Both the position numbers and the translations under genes were made by a program. 64,000 nt of DNA from Barnesiella sp. WM24 (lineage in GTDB: Bacteria > Bacteroidota > Bacteroidia > Bacteroidales > Muribaculaceae), in assembly GCF_004570975.1 (NCBI RefSeq), contig NZ_SPPC01000009.1, positions 1-64,000 on the forward strand, read 5' to 3'. The notes below the pieces were generated by a model that worked only from the letters and a program-made list of their open reading frames with translations, made no database searches and had not been told where the DNA came from. Shown in pieces: positions 1 through 7,661 of the stretch. The stretch's first letter is position 1, and the number at the start of each line of letters is the position of its first letter.

Positions 1-1171
1 GTTTAACGACATGTTTACGTGCTATTAATTTTAATATAATCCAGGCGAATAGTAATGAATATATATTTATGGCAATTTCGCTACTGTCACCGTTGGACAT
101 GAACCATACTGATAGTAACAGTGCGACACCACATGCATTTCTCAATTTAATCTTTTTTGCTAAAAAGAAGATTAAGTATGTGGAGGCTAATATAATAAAT
201 AGATTGAGTGCTACTATCCATGGCGATTTTATGATAGATATAAAAAGAACTCCTCCAATTCCTGCCATGGATGAATAGCGGTCATCTTTACCATGTTTTA
301 CATGCATTTCAACAAAGTTACCGGTACTTTTGAATTCAGGACGTATACCGAAGAAGTGAAGCATGTCCATGATATAAAATTCAGCCGGGACTTCGTCTTT
401 ATAAAGGTATAGAGAAGGCAAGTTTTGGAAAATGTATGCATTATTTGAAAAAGAGCTTATTCGACCGCACACCTTTCCAAAAAGTAAATCGCTACCACTT
501 TTTTCAGCCATTTCTGGTCCGTCCCTTAATTGGGCTCTAAAATCGTATGCAATTCCAATAATTGAAGGACTTAAAAGTAAAATAATTCCAGTAATTATGA
601 TGTGCCTTTTTAGAAAAAGTATTATTGACGGATATTTGTATATGAGAATCATGCTAGTGGTAAAGAAACCTCCTAATGATTTATTTATGATTGAATATAA
701 ACAAAGCAATATAATTGTTATTGCTATTCCTTTATTGTATTTTGATCCCATAATATAAACAACAGCAAAGGGATATGCTGGAAGTTTATAAATTAGTGCT
801 CTCATGATAGAAATTGGCGAACTAGATATTCCTGTAGACTCACTACCCATAGTGCCATATCCAGAAAAGCGCAATATTATCTGTAAGAATAGCAGTATCC
901 ATGCGATGTATCGCATTATATTTAAATTATAAAAATTTTGGCAATAATTAGTTTTAGCGAAATGCCGAAAGATATAATATAGATATATGAAAGGTAAAAT
1001 TGTAAGAATTAGAATTAGTAATAGGGTAAGATTGGAAATGGCAACATCTTTTTTAATAAAATCTCCATTATAATACCCAGTGGTAAGGGCATAAACATAA
1101 CTTACAATACAAGATATAATAAAAAAAGATATCACCCATTTTGCTTGGCGACATTGTACAATGTATTCCAT
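1..1171 (-). CDS. Wzy-like oligosaccharide repeat-unit polymerase (3' end cut by window edge)
   Basis: An uninterrupted minus-strand frame runs from an ATG at 1171 to the left edge, about 390 codons without a stop, so its C-terminus lies outside the window. The translation is very hydrophobic, with roughly eight to ten predicted membrane segments. A long hydrophilic stretch sits at about residues 210-310 and is followed by further membrane segments. This is the usual plan of O-antigen/capsule polymerases (Wzy), which join lipid-linked repeat units on the periplasmic side. Wzy proteins share little sequence, so the call rests on topology and on neighbours: it begins 9 bases after the GT2 gene ends and lies in the same cassette as a Wzx-like flippase. 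The DNA is AT-rich like the rest of the cassette. Another multi-pass membrane protein is possible. Confidence 0.7.
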   Translation of the reverse strand, partial: MEYIVQCRQAKWVISFFIISCIVSYVYALTTGYYNGDFIKKDVAISNLTLLLILILTILPFIYLYYIFRHFAKTNYCQNFYNLNIMRYIAWILLFLQIILRFSGYGTMGSESTGISSSPISIMRALIYKLPAYPFAVVYIMGSKYNKGIAITIILLCLYSIINKSLGGFFTTSMILIYKYPSIILFLKRHIIITGIILLLSPSIIGIAYDFRAQLRDGPEMAEKSGSDLLFGKVCGRISSFSNNAYIFQNLPSLYLYKDEVPAEFYIMDMLHFFGIRPEFKSTGNFVEMHVKHGKDDRYSSMAGIGGVLFISIIKSPWIVALNLFIILASTYLIFFLAKKIKLRNACGVALLLSVWFMSNGDSSEIAINIYSLLFAWIILKLIARKHVVK

Positions 1172-1180
1172 TGTCGTATT

Positions 1181-2083
1181 TTAATGTAGGTGGTGAAGAT
1201 CCGTTGGTACAGGTGTTGTGAAAATCGTTTTTTTTATTTCTTTAAAGTTTGCTCTATAAATGGTTATATGTGATAATACTTGTAATAAAGAAAAGAGCCT
1301 GACAATCTTGAGCTTGAAATGATGATGGTGCTTTGCCCAAAATCGAATTTTACTGGCGAATAGAATTTTGAATTTGTTTGTGTTGCATGATTTTTTTTGA
1401 CTTCCGCCAACTTTATGTATGATACTTACTTCTGGCAATAGTATTGAACGAAGTCCTAAGTTTTGCATACGTTTATATAGGTCTGTTTCTTCATAGTACA
1501 TAAAAAAACCTTCATCAAAACCTTTCAATTCTCTAAATATATTAGCTCTTATAAATATGTCTGCGCCTGTTATATAATGAGGATGCAATATGTCTCCCTC
1601 ATTTATGGTTTGACTTCTTGCATACTTATTCCTAAATATAGAATTATACAATTTAGAAAATCCTATGGCTGAGAATTCATACATTAGTGATGGAAATCTG
1701 CCATGGGAAGTAACAATCTCGCCATTGGCAGATATAAGATTAGCTCCACATGATGCGATGTCTGTGTTGCGTTCCATAAAATAAAAAAAGTGACTTATTG
1801 TATCCGAAAGTAATAATGTGTCGCTATTTAGTAAAAAAAAGTATTTTCCAGTAGCTTCTTTTGCGCCAATATTATTGGCTTTGCCGAAACCTAAATTATC
1901 GTAATTATAGATGTATTTTATCCTTTTATCCTTTTCAAAATGCTCTTTACTTCCGTCATTTGATCCGTTATCGACCAAAATTATTTCGATTTTGATGTCT
2001 TTTGTCCATTTAAAAATACTTTCAATACACTCTTTGGTCATCTGTAGAGTGTTGTAGTTTACAATTATTATAGAAACATCCAT
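1181..2083 (-). CDS. Glycosyltransferase family 2, rhamnosyltransferase (WbbL)-like
   Basis: A 300-residue GT-A fold transferase expected to add one sugar to a lipid-linked repeat unit at the cytoplasmic face. The N-terminus carries the GT2 nucleotide-sugar start (SIIIVNYNT) and the NNIGAKEATG motif. It also has NSDTLL, which stands where the metal-binding DxD lies. HPHYITGADIFIRANIF and the GFFMYYEETDLYKRM segment are typical of the WbbL/rhamnosyltransferase subgroup. The donor sugar cannot be read from sequence. It lies between the acyltransferase and the Wzy-like gene in AT-rich DNA, with an unusually long gap upstream. Family assignment is firm; the rhamnose specificity is a guess from similarity. 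Confidence 0.88.
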   Translation of the reverse strand: MDVSIIIVNYNTLQMTKECIESIFKWTKDIKIEIILVDNGSNDGSKEHFEKDKRIKYIYNYDNLGFGKANNIGAKEATGKYFFLLNSDTLLLSDTISHFFYFMERNTDIASCGANLISANGEIVTSHGRFPSLMYEFSAIGFSKLYNSIFRNKYARSQTINEGDILHPHYITGADIFIRANIFRELKGFDEGFFMYYEETDLYKRMQNLGLRSILLPEVSIIHKVGGSQKKSCNTNKFKILFASKIRFWAKHHHHFKLKIVRLFSLLQVLSHITIYRANFKEIKKTIFTTPVPTDLHHLH

Positions 2084-2612
2084 TATTCAAATTAATTTGA
2101 TAAATTTATTAAAAGGAATTTAGTTGGTCATTATAAATTCGGATTTATATCAAGATTATCGATTGACGTTAATTTTTATATTATTTGCTAGACTGCCAGC
2201 AAATAATATGTTTGTGGGTACGGCAGTATAATTCTTGTTTACTAGTGTGCGCTAGGCAAATATACTGTTGTCAGACGTTTTGTCTCCCTTAGGGATATGA
2301 CAATGCATAGTGAACCAATTATTCCTTCCCATCGAAATCAGGAGTGTCTTTTGATGAACTTTTCCGTTTTTACTACATGGTAGAGATAAATTGATACGGT
2401 ATGGAGTCATGATCTTATCATCCATGTTTTACCTCTTCCCGATTATATTGATTAATGCGTTGTTGTTTAATGATTTAGGTTGATATGATAGTGTGCTCAA
2501 CTTTACAGCCTGTCGTAATTGTAATTTTGTTAAGTTAAACAAAATTGAAAATTGGTAAACTACTGAGCAATCTAATAATTTAGAGCGGTCAATTATTTTG
2601 TTTGTATATAGT
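2084..2612. other. Long gap inside the polysaccharide locus, possible gene remnant
   Basis: A stretch of about 530 bases separates the acyltransferase and GT2 genes in an otherwise tightly packed cassette. It is AT-rich. I see no transposase, no terminal inverted repeats, no RNA gene and no clear promoter. The only notable content is a short minus-strand frame at 2252-2425, described separately. The gap may be the scar of a lost cassette gene. Confidence 0.4.
2252..2425 (-). CDS. Possible small or remnant protein, 57 residues, unrecognised
   Basis: Within the long gap a minus-strand frame starts at an ATG (2423-2425) preceded by a purine-rich GGAAGAGG and ends at TAG (2252-2254). The product begins MDDKIMTPYRI and contains KVHQKTLLISMGRN. 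It has no signal peptide or membrane segment, and I do not recognise it. It could be a real small gene, a decayed end of a former gene, or chance. Confidence 0.18.
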   Translation of the reverse strand: MDDKIMTPYRINLSLPCSKNGKVHQKTLLISMGRNNWFTMHCHIPKGDKTSDNSIFA

Positions 2613-3206
2613 TTAGTATGTTTCGCATCTATTAAATTGACGAATGATTTTGGCTGGTATTCCTGCAGCAACAGAATATGGAGGAATATCTTTTGTGACA
2701 ACTGAATTAGCTCCGATTATTGCCCCGTCTCCAATTTTTACATTTGACAAAATAGACACTTTGTCGCCTATCCAAACATTATTCCCAATAATTACAGGCC
2801 CATTTGAATATAGAATCCTTTCATTAGGATTTTTTACCATATTTTCTAAATCTGCTTTTCCGTGGCTGTTGTCAGAAATTAATACATACCTACCAGTTAA
2901 TAAATTATTGCCAATCACTATTTTATTTATACAAGTGATATGTGTATAGTCTCCAAAATCACAATTGTTTCCAATCGTTATTTCAGGCGTAAATTTATGC
3001 CCGTTGTGTAATTTATGTGCAGCGAGAATTGCTCCTTTCCCAAAACGACAAAAATCTCCCAAATTAATACACTCATCACCAACTACCCCTCTCATAAAAG
3101 GATAGAATGTTCCTTTTTTACATTTTAACTTCATGTTCAGCCACATGGAGTAAATAATTTGTAAAAGTATAATCGGAGTTTTGAATATTAGTGACTGTAA
3201 TTTCAT
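2613..3206 (-). CDS. Hexapeptide-repeat (left-handed beta-helix) acyltransferase
   Basis: A 197-residue member of the WcaF/CatB-like acetyltransferase group, which usually O- or N-acetylates a sugar of the growing glycan from acetyl-CoA. The family signature is visible as repeated [LIV]-G-x-x imperfect hexapeptides in the second half: [16 protein letters not shown], then [18 protein letters not shown] and the closing [17 protein letters not shown] near residue 113 supplies a His of the kind that is catalytic in this fold. The N-terminal 30 residues are hydrophobic and basic. It belongs to the AT-rich cassette downstream of the flippase. Family is sure; the acceptor sugar is unknown. Confidence 0.88.
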   Translation of the reverse strand: MKLQSLIFKTPIILLQIIYSMWLNMKLKCKKGTFYPFMRGVVGDECINLGDFCRFGKGAILAAHKLHNGHKFTPEITIGNNCDFGDYTHITCINKIVIGNNLLTGRYVLISDNSHGKADLENMVKNPNERILYSNGPVIIGNNVWIGDKVSILSNVKIGDGAIIGANSVVTKDIPPYSVAAGIPAKIIRQFNRCETY

Positions 3207-3332
3207 AATTAATAACTAAATAAATTTACTAATTGCTTTTCAAATTCTTTTTTCAGACAGAATCAGTTTTCAGTAAGCTCTACGGTTTTATATTTTGGAT
3301 AGATAATTGCAAGTAATAATTTATTTTTCGTT

Positions 3333-4595
3333 TTAACTCATGCTCTTCTGTTTTTTTAATGTCGTATAGCATAATATACATGATATTAATTCCGCAATTA
3401 CCATTGCCCATGCTGCGGCATAATAGGTATATCTATTTGCAAATATTAGTAGTACAAGAATACTTGTGACACCTGAAATCACTACATAATGAAAAAACTG
3501 TTTACCTTTATTAAGATTAATCAATCCAATAATCCCCAATGTGTAATTTATTCCCCCCAACAACACTACTAAAGTCATAATACGAATTAGAGGGATTGCA
3601 GCTTGGAAATCTTTTCCTAAAATAATGTCAGACATCAAGGGAGAAAGAAGGTAGGCAATCGCTGAGAAAAGAATGAGTATATAAAACATTTTTGCCGAGA
3701 TCTTTAGGATAGTAGTGGCTGCCTCTTTTAATGGCTTGTCTTTTAGCTGCAACGACATGTGGGGGAAGAGTGATTGTATTAAAGGTAACGTTACACTTTG
3801 TAAAGCCTTAATGATTTTTTCGGCAGCTGCATAGATGCCGACTACTGAATCATTGCACAAAAGTCCTAAAATTAAAATATTTGAGTTTCGGTAGAGATTC
3901 ATCCCCATCGTAGACGCGAAAATAGAGAAGCCCTCTTTTAGTTGAAATTTAATATGTTCAATACAAGGGCGGGATATTTTCACCCCAAATTGGTGATAGG
4001 CTATCGACATACTGCAGATTCCGGCAATTATATATCCTAAGGAATTTAATATAATGATGTATTGGTAATCTTGTGGTTGCTTAATTACTATAAAAATAAG
4101 AATAGTAAATATCACCTTTGGAATGATATTTACTATGGCAAGAAATCGCATTTTTTCCAATCCTTGATAAAGATATGTAGGCATTAAAATTTCACCGATT
4201 ACCATTCCTGTACCCCACCAAAACATCTTGAGTTTTTCAGGCGTATCCAATAAAAGTGGAGCAAGAATAGCGAAAACAATCAGGGATCCAATCAACAATA
4301 TGCATCTTGAAAAAAATACGGAAGTAAAAATGTTATTTAATGAAATGTTGTCATCTCGATTCTGTGAAACCTGTTTTGTGGCTGAAAACATAAAACCATA
4401 CGATGTAATCAGAATCAAATATTGAATCAGCGTAAAAACATATGAATATATGCCATAGTTTGCTGGTCCGATTATTCTCAACATATATGGAAGAGATATA
4501 AATGGCAAAAACATATTTACGGCATTGATAATGGAGAGTGATATAAAACTCTCCATTAGGTTTTTATGCCGATTTAGTGTGTGTCTTAAATTCAT
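3333..4595 (-). CDS. Wzx-like lipid-linked oligosaccharide flippase
   Basis: A 420-residue integral membrane protein of the polysaccharide-biosynthesis/MOP superfamily. Wzx proteins move undecaprenyl-diphosphate-linked repeat units from the cytoplasmic to the periplasmic leaflet. The sequence has about twelve hydrophobic helices. The N-terminal region around NMFLPFISLPYMLRIIGPANYGIYS is the classic start of the family, with the LPYMLRxxGPxxYG motif. Length is normal. It starts 24 bases after the small coding tail behind the HEPN gene and opens the AT-rich part of the locus. No clear promoter is visible directly upstream, so it is probably co-transcribed from upxY. Confidence 0.9.
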   Translation of the reverse strand: MNLRHTLNRHKNLMESFISLSIINAVNMFLPFISLPYMLRIIGPANYGIYSYVFTLIQYLILITSYGFMFSATKQVSQNRDDNISLNNIFTSVFFSRCILLIGSLIVFAILAPLLLDTPEKLKMFWWGTGMVIGEILMPTYLYQGLEKMRFLAIVNIIPKVIFTILIFIVIKQPQDYQYIIILNSLGYIIAGICSMSIAYHQFGVKISRPCIEHIKFQLKEGFSIFASTMGMNLYRNSNILILGLLCNDSVVGIYAAAEKIIKALQSVTLPLIQSLFPHMSLQLKDKPLKEAATTILKISAKMFYILILFSAIAYLLSPLMSDIILGKDFQAAIPLIRIMTLVVLLGGINYTLGIIGLINLNKGKQFFHYVVISGVTSILVLLIFANRYTYYAAAWAMVIAELISCILCYTTLKKQKSMS

Positions 4596-4619
4596 TATTT
4601 CATATGTGCTTTAGACAAT

Positions 4620-4766
4620 TTAGTCGAGCTCGTTGAGGAGGCGGTCAATTGTTTCGTCGATGTGGTTGGCGTTACGGTGGGCTGCCTCGTATAGCTCTTT
4701 CAAGAGGGCTGCGTCGGGGGTAGCGGTGGGGGTGTTGAGGCTGCGCAGGAAATAGTCTATGCTTTT
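4620..4766 (-). other. Coding-like tail in the -1 frame behind the HEPN gene
   Basis: Immediately past the HEPN reading frame, the -1 frame is open for 48 codons to a TAA at 4620-4622. It has normal chromosomal codon use and an amphipathic, helix-like composition (KSIDYFLRSL, LLKELYEAAH, ETIDRLLNELD). No ATG, GTG or TTG lies in this frame between its upstream stop and the tail. The HEPN frame passes CAAAAAG just before its own TAG, so a -1 slip there would join the two. It is either a frameshifted C-terminal extension of the HEPN protein or a separate small ORF with a lost start. Confidence 0.4.
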
Positions 4767-5170
4767 TGATTGGAAAGGCGATTGTCGATGGCTGCCGTTA
4801 TGCGCGACTGGAGGGCTCTTGCCGCGTCAATCAGGTCTCTGCCTTTGTCGGGAGAGATTGAGAATGTATTCTGGTAATCGGCCTTTTCTCTCATGGTCTG
4901 CAACCTGCTGTAAAGCATTCCGTCTTCGCGGCTGAATTGTCCGGTCAATACGTAATGCTGCCCGAATTGTGATGATGTGCCTTTGTGGGTAGCCGTTTTT
5001 ATTCCGTCAAGAAGCATCAGCGCTGTTACGGCATGAAACACAGCATAATATAACCGGTTTGCCACAAGATCCCAATAGCCCATGTCGGCGTTGCGTAGGG
5101 CTTGCTCCATGTTGCGCTGCGACTTTTCAAGTAGAAGCGTGGCTGTTATTTCTCGCTGTTCAGGTGTCAT
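4757..5170 (-). CDS. HEPN domain protein, likely toxin of an MNT/HEPN pair
   Basis: A 137-residue all-helical protein of the HEPN family (PF05168-like). Many such proteins are RNases when paired with an MNT nucleotidyltransferase. The key motif, Arg followed six residues later by His (RLYYAVFHA, about residues 39-47), is the R-x4-6-H arrangement of HEPN ribonucleases. The HxY of the best-studied HepT group is absent. The start codon overlaps the stop of the upstream MNT gene as ATGA, the usual arrangement of this module. The frame ends in an A-rich stretch followed by an open -1 frame (4620-4766). Toxin function is inferred from family and pairing. Confidence 0.85.
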   Translation of the reverse strand: MTPEQREITATLLLEKSQRNMEQALRNADMGYWDLVANRLYYAVFHAVTALMLLDGIKTATHKGTSSQFGQHYVLTGQFSREDGMLYSRLQTMREKADYQNTFSISPDKGRDLIDAARALQSRITAAIDNRLSNQKA

Positions 5171-5490
5171 AATTTGATTGCATCGGCAAGCACATTGCTG
5201 TAGAATGCCGTGTCTTTTTCAGCGTCCCACTGGCTCTTGGTGTAGTGAAGCGGAGTTATCTGCTCGCCGTAACGCCATCCTATTTCGGCAAAGGGAAATG
5301 CGAAGTAGCGGAAGTCATCGTCGGTGGCTATGGAGTCGTCGGTCACAATAAGAATGTCCCAGTCAGAGTGTGGAGAACTGTCTCCTCTGGCTTGTGAACC
5401 ATAGAGATACACAGTACCGGTGCCGGTGCTGAACATCTGCCCAGCGAGTCGTGAAATCTCTTTGATTATGACATTCCTCCTGTCTACCAT
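5167..5490 (-). CDS. MNT-type nucleotidyltransferase, likely antitoxin
   Basis: A 107-residue minimal nucleotidyltransferase of the polymerase-beta superfamily. It shows the G-S motif followed by the D-x-D metal pair: YLYGSQARGD, then SDWDILIV. In characterised MNT/HEPN systems such proteins neutralise the HEPN partner by adding AMP to it. It sits directly upstream of, and overlaps by four bases, the HEPN gene. A 68-base AT-rich stretch separates it from ugd. The pair lies inside a capsule locus, where it may stabilise the island or simply be cargo. Confidence 0.87.
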   Translation of the reverse strand: MVDRRNVIIKEISRLAGQMFSTGTGTVYLYGSQARGDSSPHSDWDILIVTDDSIATDDDFRYFAFPFAEIGWRYGEQITPLHYTKSQWDAEKDTAFYSNVLADAIKL

Positions 5491-5495
5491 ATCAG

Positions 5496-5503
5496 CAAAG
5501 ATA
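5496..5503 (-). promoter_or_regulatory. Possible -7 element ahead of the MNT gene
   Basis: The minus strand reads TATCTTTG here, matching TAnnTTTG, only five bases before the MNT start codon, so transcription would start at or near the ATG. No good -33 element sits 20 bases upstream. It may be a weak, leaderless internal promoter for the MNT/HEPN pair or a chance match in AT-rich sequence. Confidence 0.25.
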
Positions 5504-5558
5504 ATGATTATTTTTTATAAGACATAACATTATAATGGATAAATTTGTTGCGGTCGGC

Positions 5559-6875
5559 TTAGTCTTTGTTGAAGATGTCGCGGGTGTAGACGCGGGCGGC
5601 TACGTCGGCAAGATCGGGAGAGGTGCGGTTGGCGAGGATGGCGTCGGAACTGCGCTTGAACTCGGCGAGGTCGTTGACCACGCGGCTGCCGAAGAATGTG
5701 GAGCCGTCTTCGAGTGTCGGCTCGTAGATGATTACCGTGGCGCCCTTTGCCTTTATGCGCTTCATGACGCCCTGGATGGATGACTGGCGGAAGTTGTCGG
5801 AGTTGGATTTCATCGTCAGCCGGTAGACTCCGATGGTGACAGGCTGTTCGGTGGCTGAATCAAACTGGCTGTTGCCGCTGTAGCCATACCATCCCGCCAT
5901 TTTCAGCACACGGTCGGCGATGAAGTCCTTGCGGGTGCGGTTGCTCTCGACGATTGCCGACATCATGTTTTGCGGCACGTCGGCATAGTTGGCGAGCAGC
6001 TGCTTGGTGTCCTTGGGCAGGCAGTAGCCGCCGTAGCCGAATGAAGGGTTGTTGTAGTGGGTGCCGATGCGCGGGTCTAGACCGACGCCCTCGATTATCG
6101 CCTGTGAATCAAGCCCCTTGACCTCGGCGTAGGTGTCAAGCTCGTTGAAGTAGCTGACACGAAGGGCGAGGTAAGTGTTGGCAAACAGTTTCACCGCCTC
6201 GGCTTCCTTCATGCCCATGTAGAGCGTCGGGATGTCGGCTTTCAGCGCCCCCTGCTGCAGGAGTGAGGCGAAGGTGTGGGCGGCTTCGGTGAGCCGCTCT
6301 ATGTCGGCGACCTTGAGTATCGCCTCGTTTTCCTCGGCAAAGCGCGGCTCGTCGATGACCTTGGGTATTCCGGCGATGATGCGCGAGGGATACAGGTTGT
6401 CGTAGAGCGCCTTTGACTCGCGGAGAAACTCGGGGAAAAAGAGCAGGTTGAGACGCCGCACTCCAAGCGAGGCATATTTCATGTAGAGCGAGCGGCAGTA
6501 GCCGACAGGTATGGTCGACTTGATGACCATCACGGCGTCGGGATTGACGCTGAGCACCAGGTCGATCACATCCTCGATGCAGTGGGTGTCGAAATAGTTC
6601 TTGACGGGGTCGTAGTTGGTAGGCGCCGCTATCACCACGAAGTCGGCATCGCGGTATGCCTCAGCGCCGTCGAGCGTCGCCGTGAGGTCAAGCTCTTTTT
6701 CGGCGAGATATTTCTCGATATACTCGTCCTGGATGGGCGAGACGCGATTGTTGATTTTATCTACTTTTTCAGGAATCACGTCGACTGCGGTGACGCGGTT
6801 GTGCTGTGCCAGCAGCGTGGCTATGCTCAATCCTACATAGCCTGTTCCTGCAACGGCAATATTATATTGCTTCAT
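5559..6875 (-). CDS. ugd: UDP-glucose 6-dehydrogenase
   Basis: Oxidises UDP-glucose to UDP-glucuronate with two NAD+, supplying an acidic sugar precursor for the surface polysaccharide. The N-terminal Rossmann motif GTGYVG lies at residues 10-15. The catalytic cysteine is C285 in [11 protein letters not shown]. The substrate-binding [17 protein letters not shown] stretch and the C-terminal [14 protein letters not shown] follow E. coli Ugd closely. At 438 residues it is longer than the E. coli enzyme (388), because of insertions around residues 170-200 and after residue 320. It is the first structural gene after upxY, 46 bases downstream, and has the base composition of the chromosome rather than of the AT-rich cassette. 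Confidence 0.95.
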   Translation of the reverse strand: MKQYNIAVAGTGYVGLSIATLLAQHNRVTAVDVIPEKVDKINNRVSPIQDEYIEKYLAEKELDLTATLDGAEAYRDADFVVIAAPTNYDPVKNYFDTHCIEDVIDLVLSVNPDAVMVIKSTIPVGYCRSLYMKYASLGVRRLNLLFFPEFLRESKALYDNLYPSRIIAGIPKVIDEPRFAEENEAILKVADIERLTEAAHTFASLLQQGALKADIPTLYMGMKEAEAVKLFANTYLALRVSYFNELDTYAEVKGLDSQAIIEGVGLDPRIGTHYNNPSFGYGGYCLPKDTKQLLANYADVPQNMMSAIVESNRTRKDFIADRVLKMAGWYGYSGNSQFDSATEQPVTIGVYRLTMKSNSDNFRQSSIQGVMKRIKAKGATVIIYEPTLEDGSTFFGSRVVNDLAEFKRSSDAILANRTSPDLADVAARVYTRDIFNKD

Positions 6876-6921
6876 TTATTGTGATGGTTATGATTGTGTG
6901 TGCATTTTGTCACCTGTATTG

Positions 6922-7509
6922 TCAGGTGAGGGGCTCGACGCTGAGGCGGTCGATGTTGAGGCGGGCACATCCGAGGATGTCGAGTCTTACGACAAGCTCG
7001 GTTGAGGGCTCGGTGTCGATGATTTCGCCTTCAAGCCCCATGAGGCTTCCGCGAACGACTTTTACGCGGTCGCCTTTCCGGAGGGGGCGCTCTTCGATTG
7101 TGACCGGAGAGTCGGAGTTGCCGAGTATGAACCGCAAGATGTGCATTTCGCGTTCGGGCACAGTGGCGGGGACGCGTTGTGCTGCAGTGGCGCGGTCGGT
7201 CATGAATCGGTTGATGTAGGGTAGGGCGACTATCCGGCGGCGCTCTTTTTCGGTGCAGTGGATGAAGACGATGGTGCGTATGACGACTGCCTCGACGCTT
7301 GCGCGGCGTCCGTTTTTCCAGATTTTTGTCTGGCGCTGTGTCGCCACGTAGGAGTCGTAGCCGAGCTTGTTGAGCCGCTCGCGCACTTCTTTTTCGCTAT
7401 TGTTGTTGACAATAGCTATATACCACTTGGGTCGTGACACGCCTACGGCGTCGCCAGCGCCGGTGAGTGGGGCTGCCGCAATGTTTTTTTGGGATGTCGC
7501 AGTGCTCAT
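6922..7509 (-). CDS. upxY: UpxY-family NusG-like transcription antiterminator
   Basis: A 195-residue NusG paralogue. It has an NGN domain at about residues 25-130 (PKWYIAIVNNNSE at its start, KIWKNGRR within) and a C-terminal KOW motif (KGDRVKVVRGSLMGLEGE). In Bacteroides, UpxY proteins are the first gene of each capsular operon and prevent premature termination in the leader of their own locus. Its place at the 5' end of a minus-strand polysaccharide locus, behind a good promoter, fits that role. I find no UpxZ partner next to it. The first 25 residues are a low-complexity Ala/Thr stretch, so translation might begin slightly later. Confidence 0.9.
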   Translation of the reverse strand: MSTATSQKNIAAAPLTGAGDAVGVSRPKWYIAIVNNNSEKEVRERLNKLGYDSYVATQRQTKIWKNGRRASVEAVVIRTIVFIHCTEKERRRIVALPYINRFMTDRATAAQRVPATVPEREMHILRFILGNSDSPVTIEERPLRKGDRVKVVRGSLMGLEGEIIDTEPSTELVVRLDILGCARLNIDRLSVEPLT

Positions 7510-7567
7510 TTTGTTTAATGAACGCTAATGCTTTCAGCCGCTTTTGAAGTAAGAGGCTAAGACGTGC

Positions 7568-7599
7568 CAAAATTACGGAAAAACTTTGACATGCGCAAG
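7568..7599 (-). promoter_or_regulatory. Promoter of the upxY-ugd polysaccharide locus
   Basis: On the minus strand a CTTG -33 element (7596-7599) is followed after exactly 20 bases by TAATTTTG (7568-7575), a match to TAnnTTTG. Transcription should start near 7560, giving a leader of about 50 bases before upxY. No inverted repeats flank it, so it does not look like the invertible capsule promoters of Bacteroides. Confidence 0.6.
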
Positions 7600-7661
7600 C
7601 CGACGACTGATTTTTGCTGTTATTGCGCTTGAAGTCTGTCGGTTATGTTGTCTCGCAGGAA

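Noticed and set aside
69-758. Two short plus-strand frames at the left end (69-278, 432-758)
   Set aside because: They lie opposite a continuous 390-codon minus-strand membrane-protein frame that fits the operon; they are shadows.
2429-2701. A 90-codon minus-strand frame between the acyltransferase and GT2 genes
   Set aside because: It overlaps the end of the acyltransferase in another frame, has low-complexity content and no recognisable domain.
7510-7661. Invertible promoter region ahead of upxY
   Set aside because: No paired inverted repeats of useful length were found on the two sides of the promoter.
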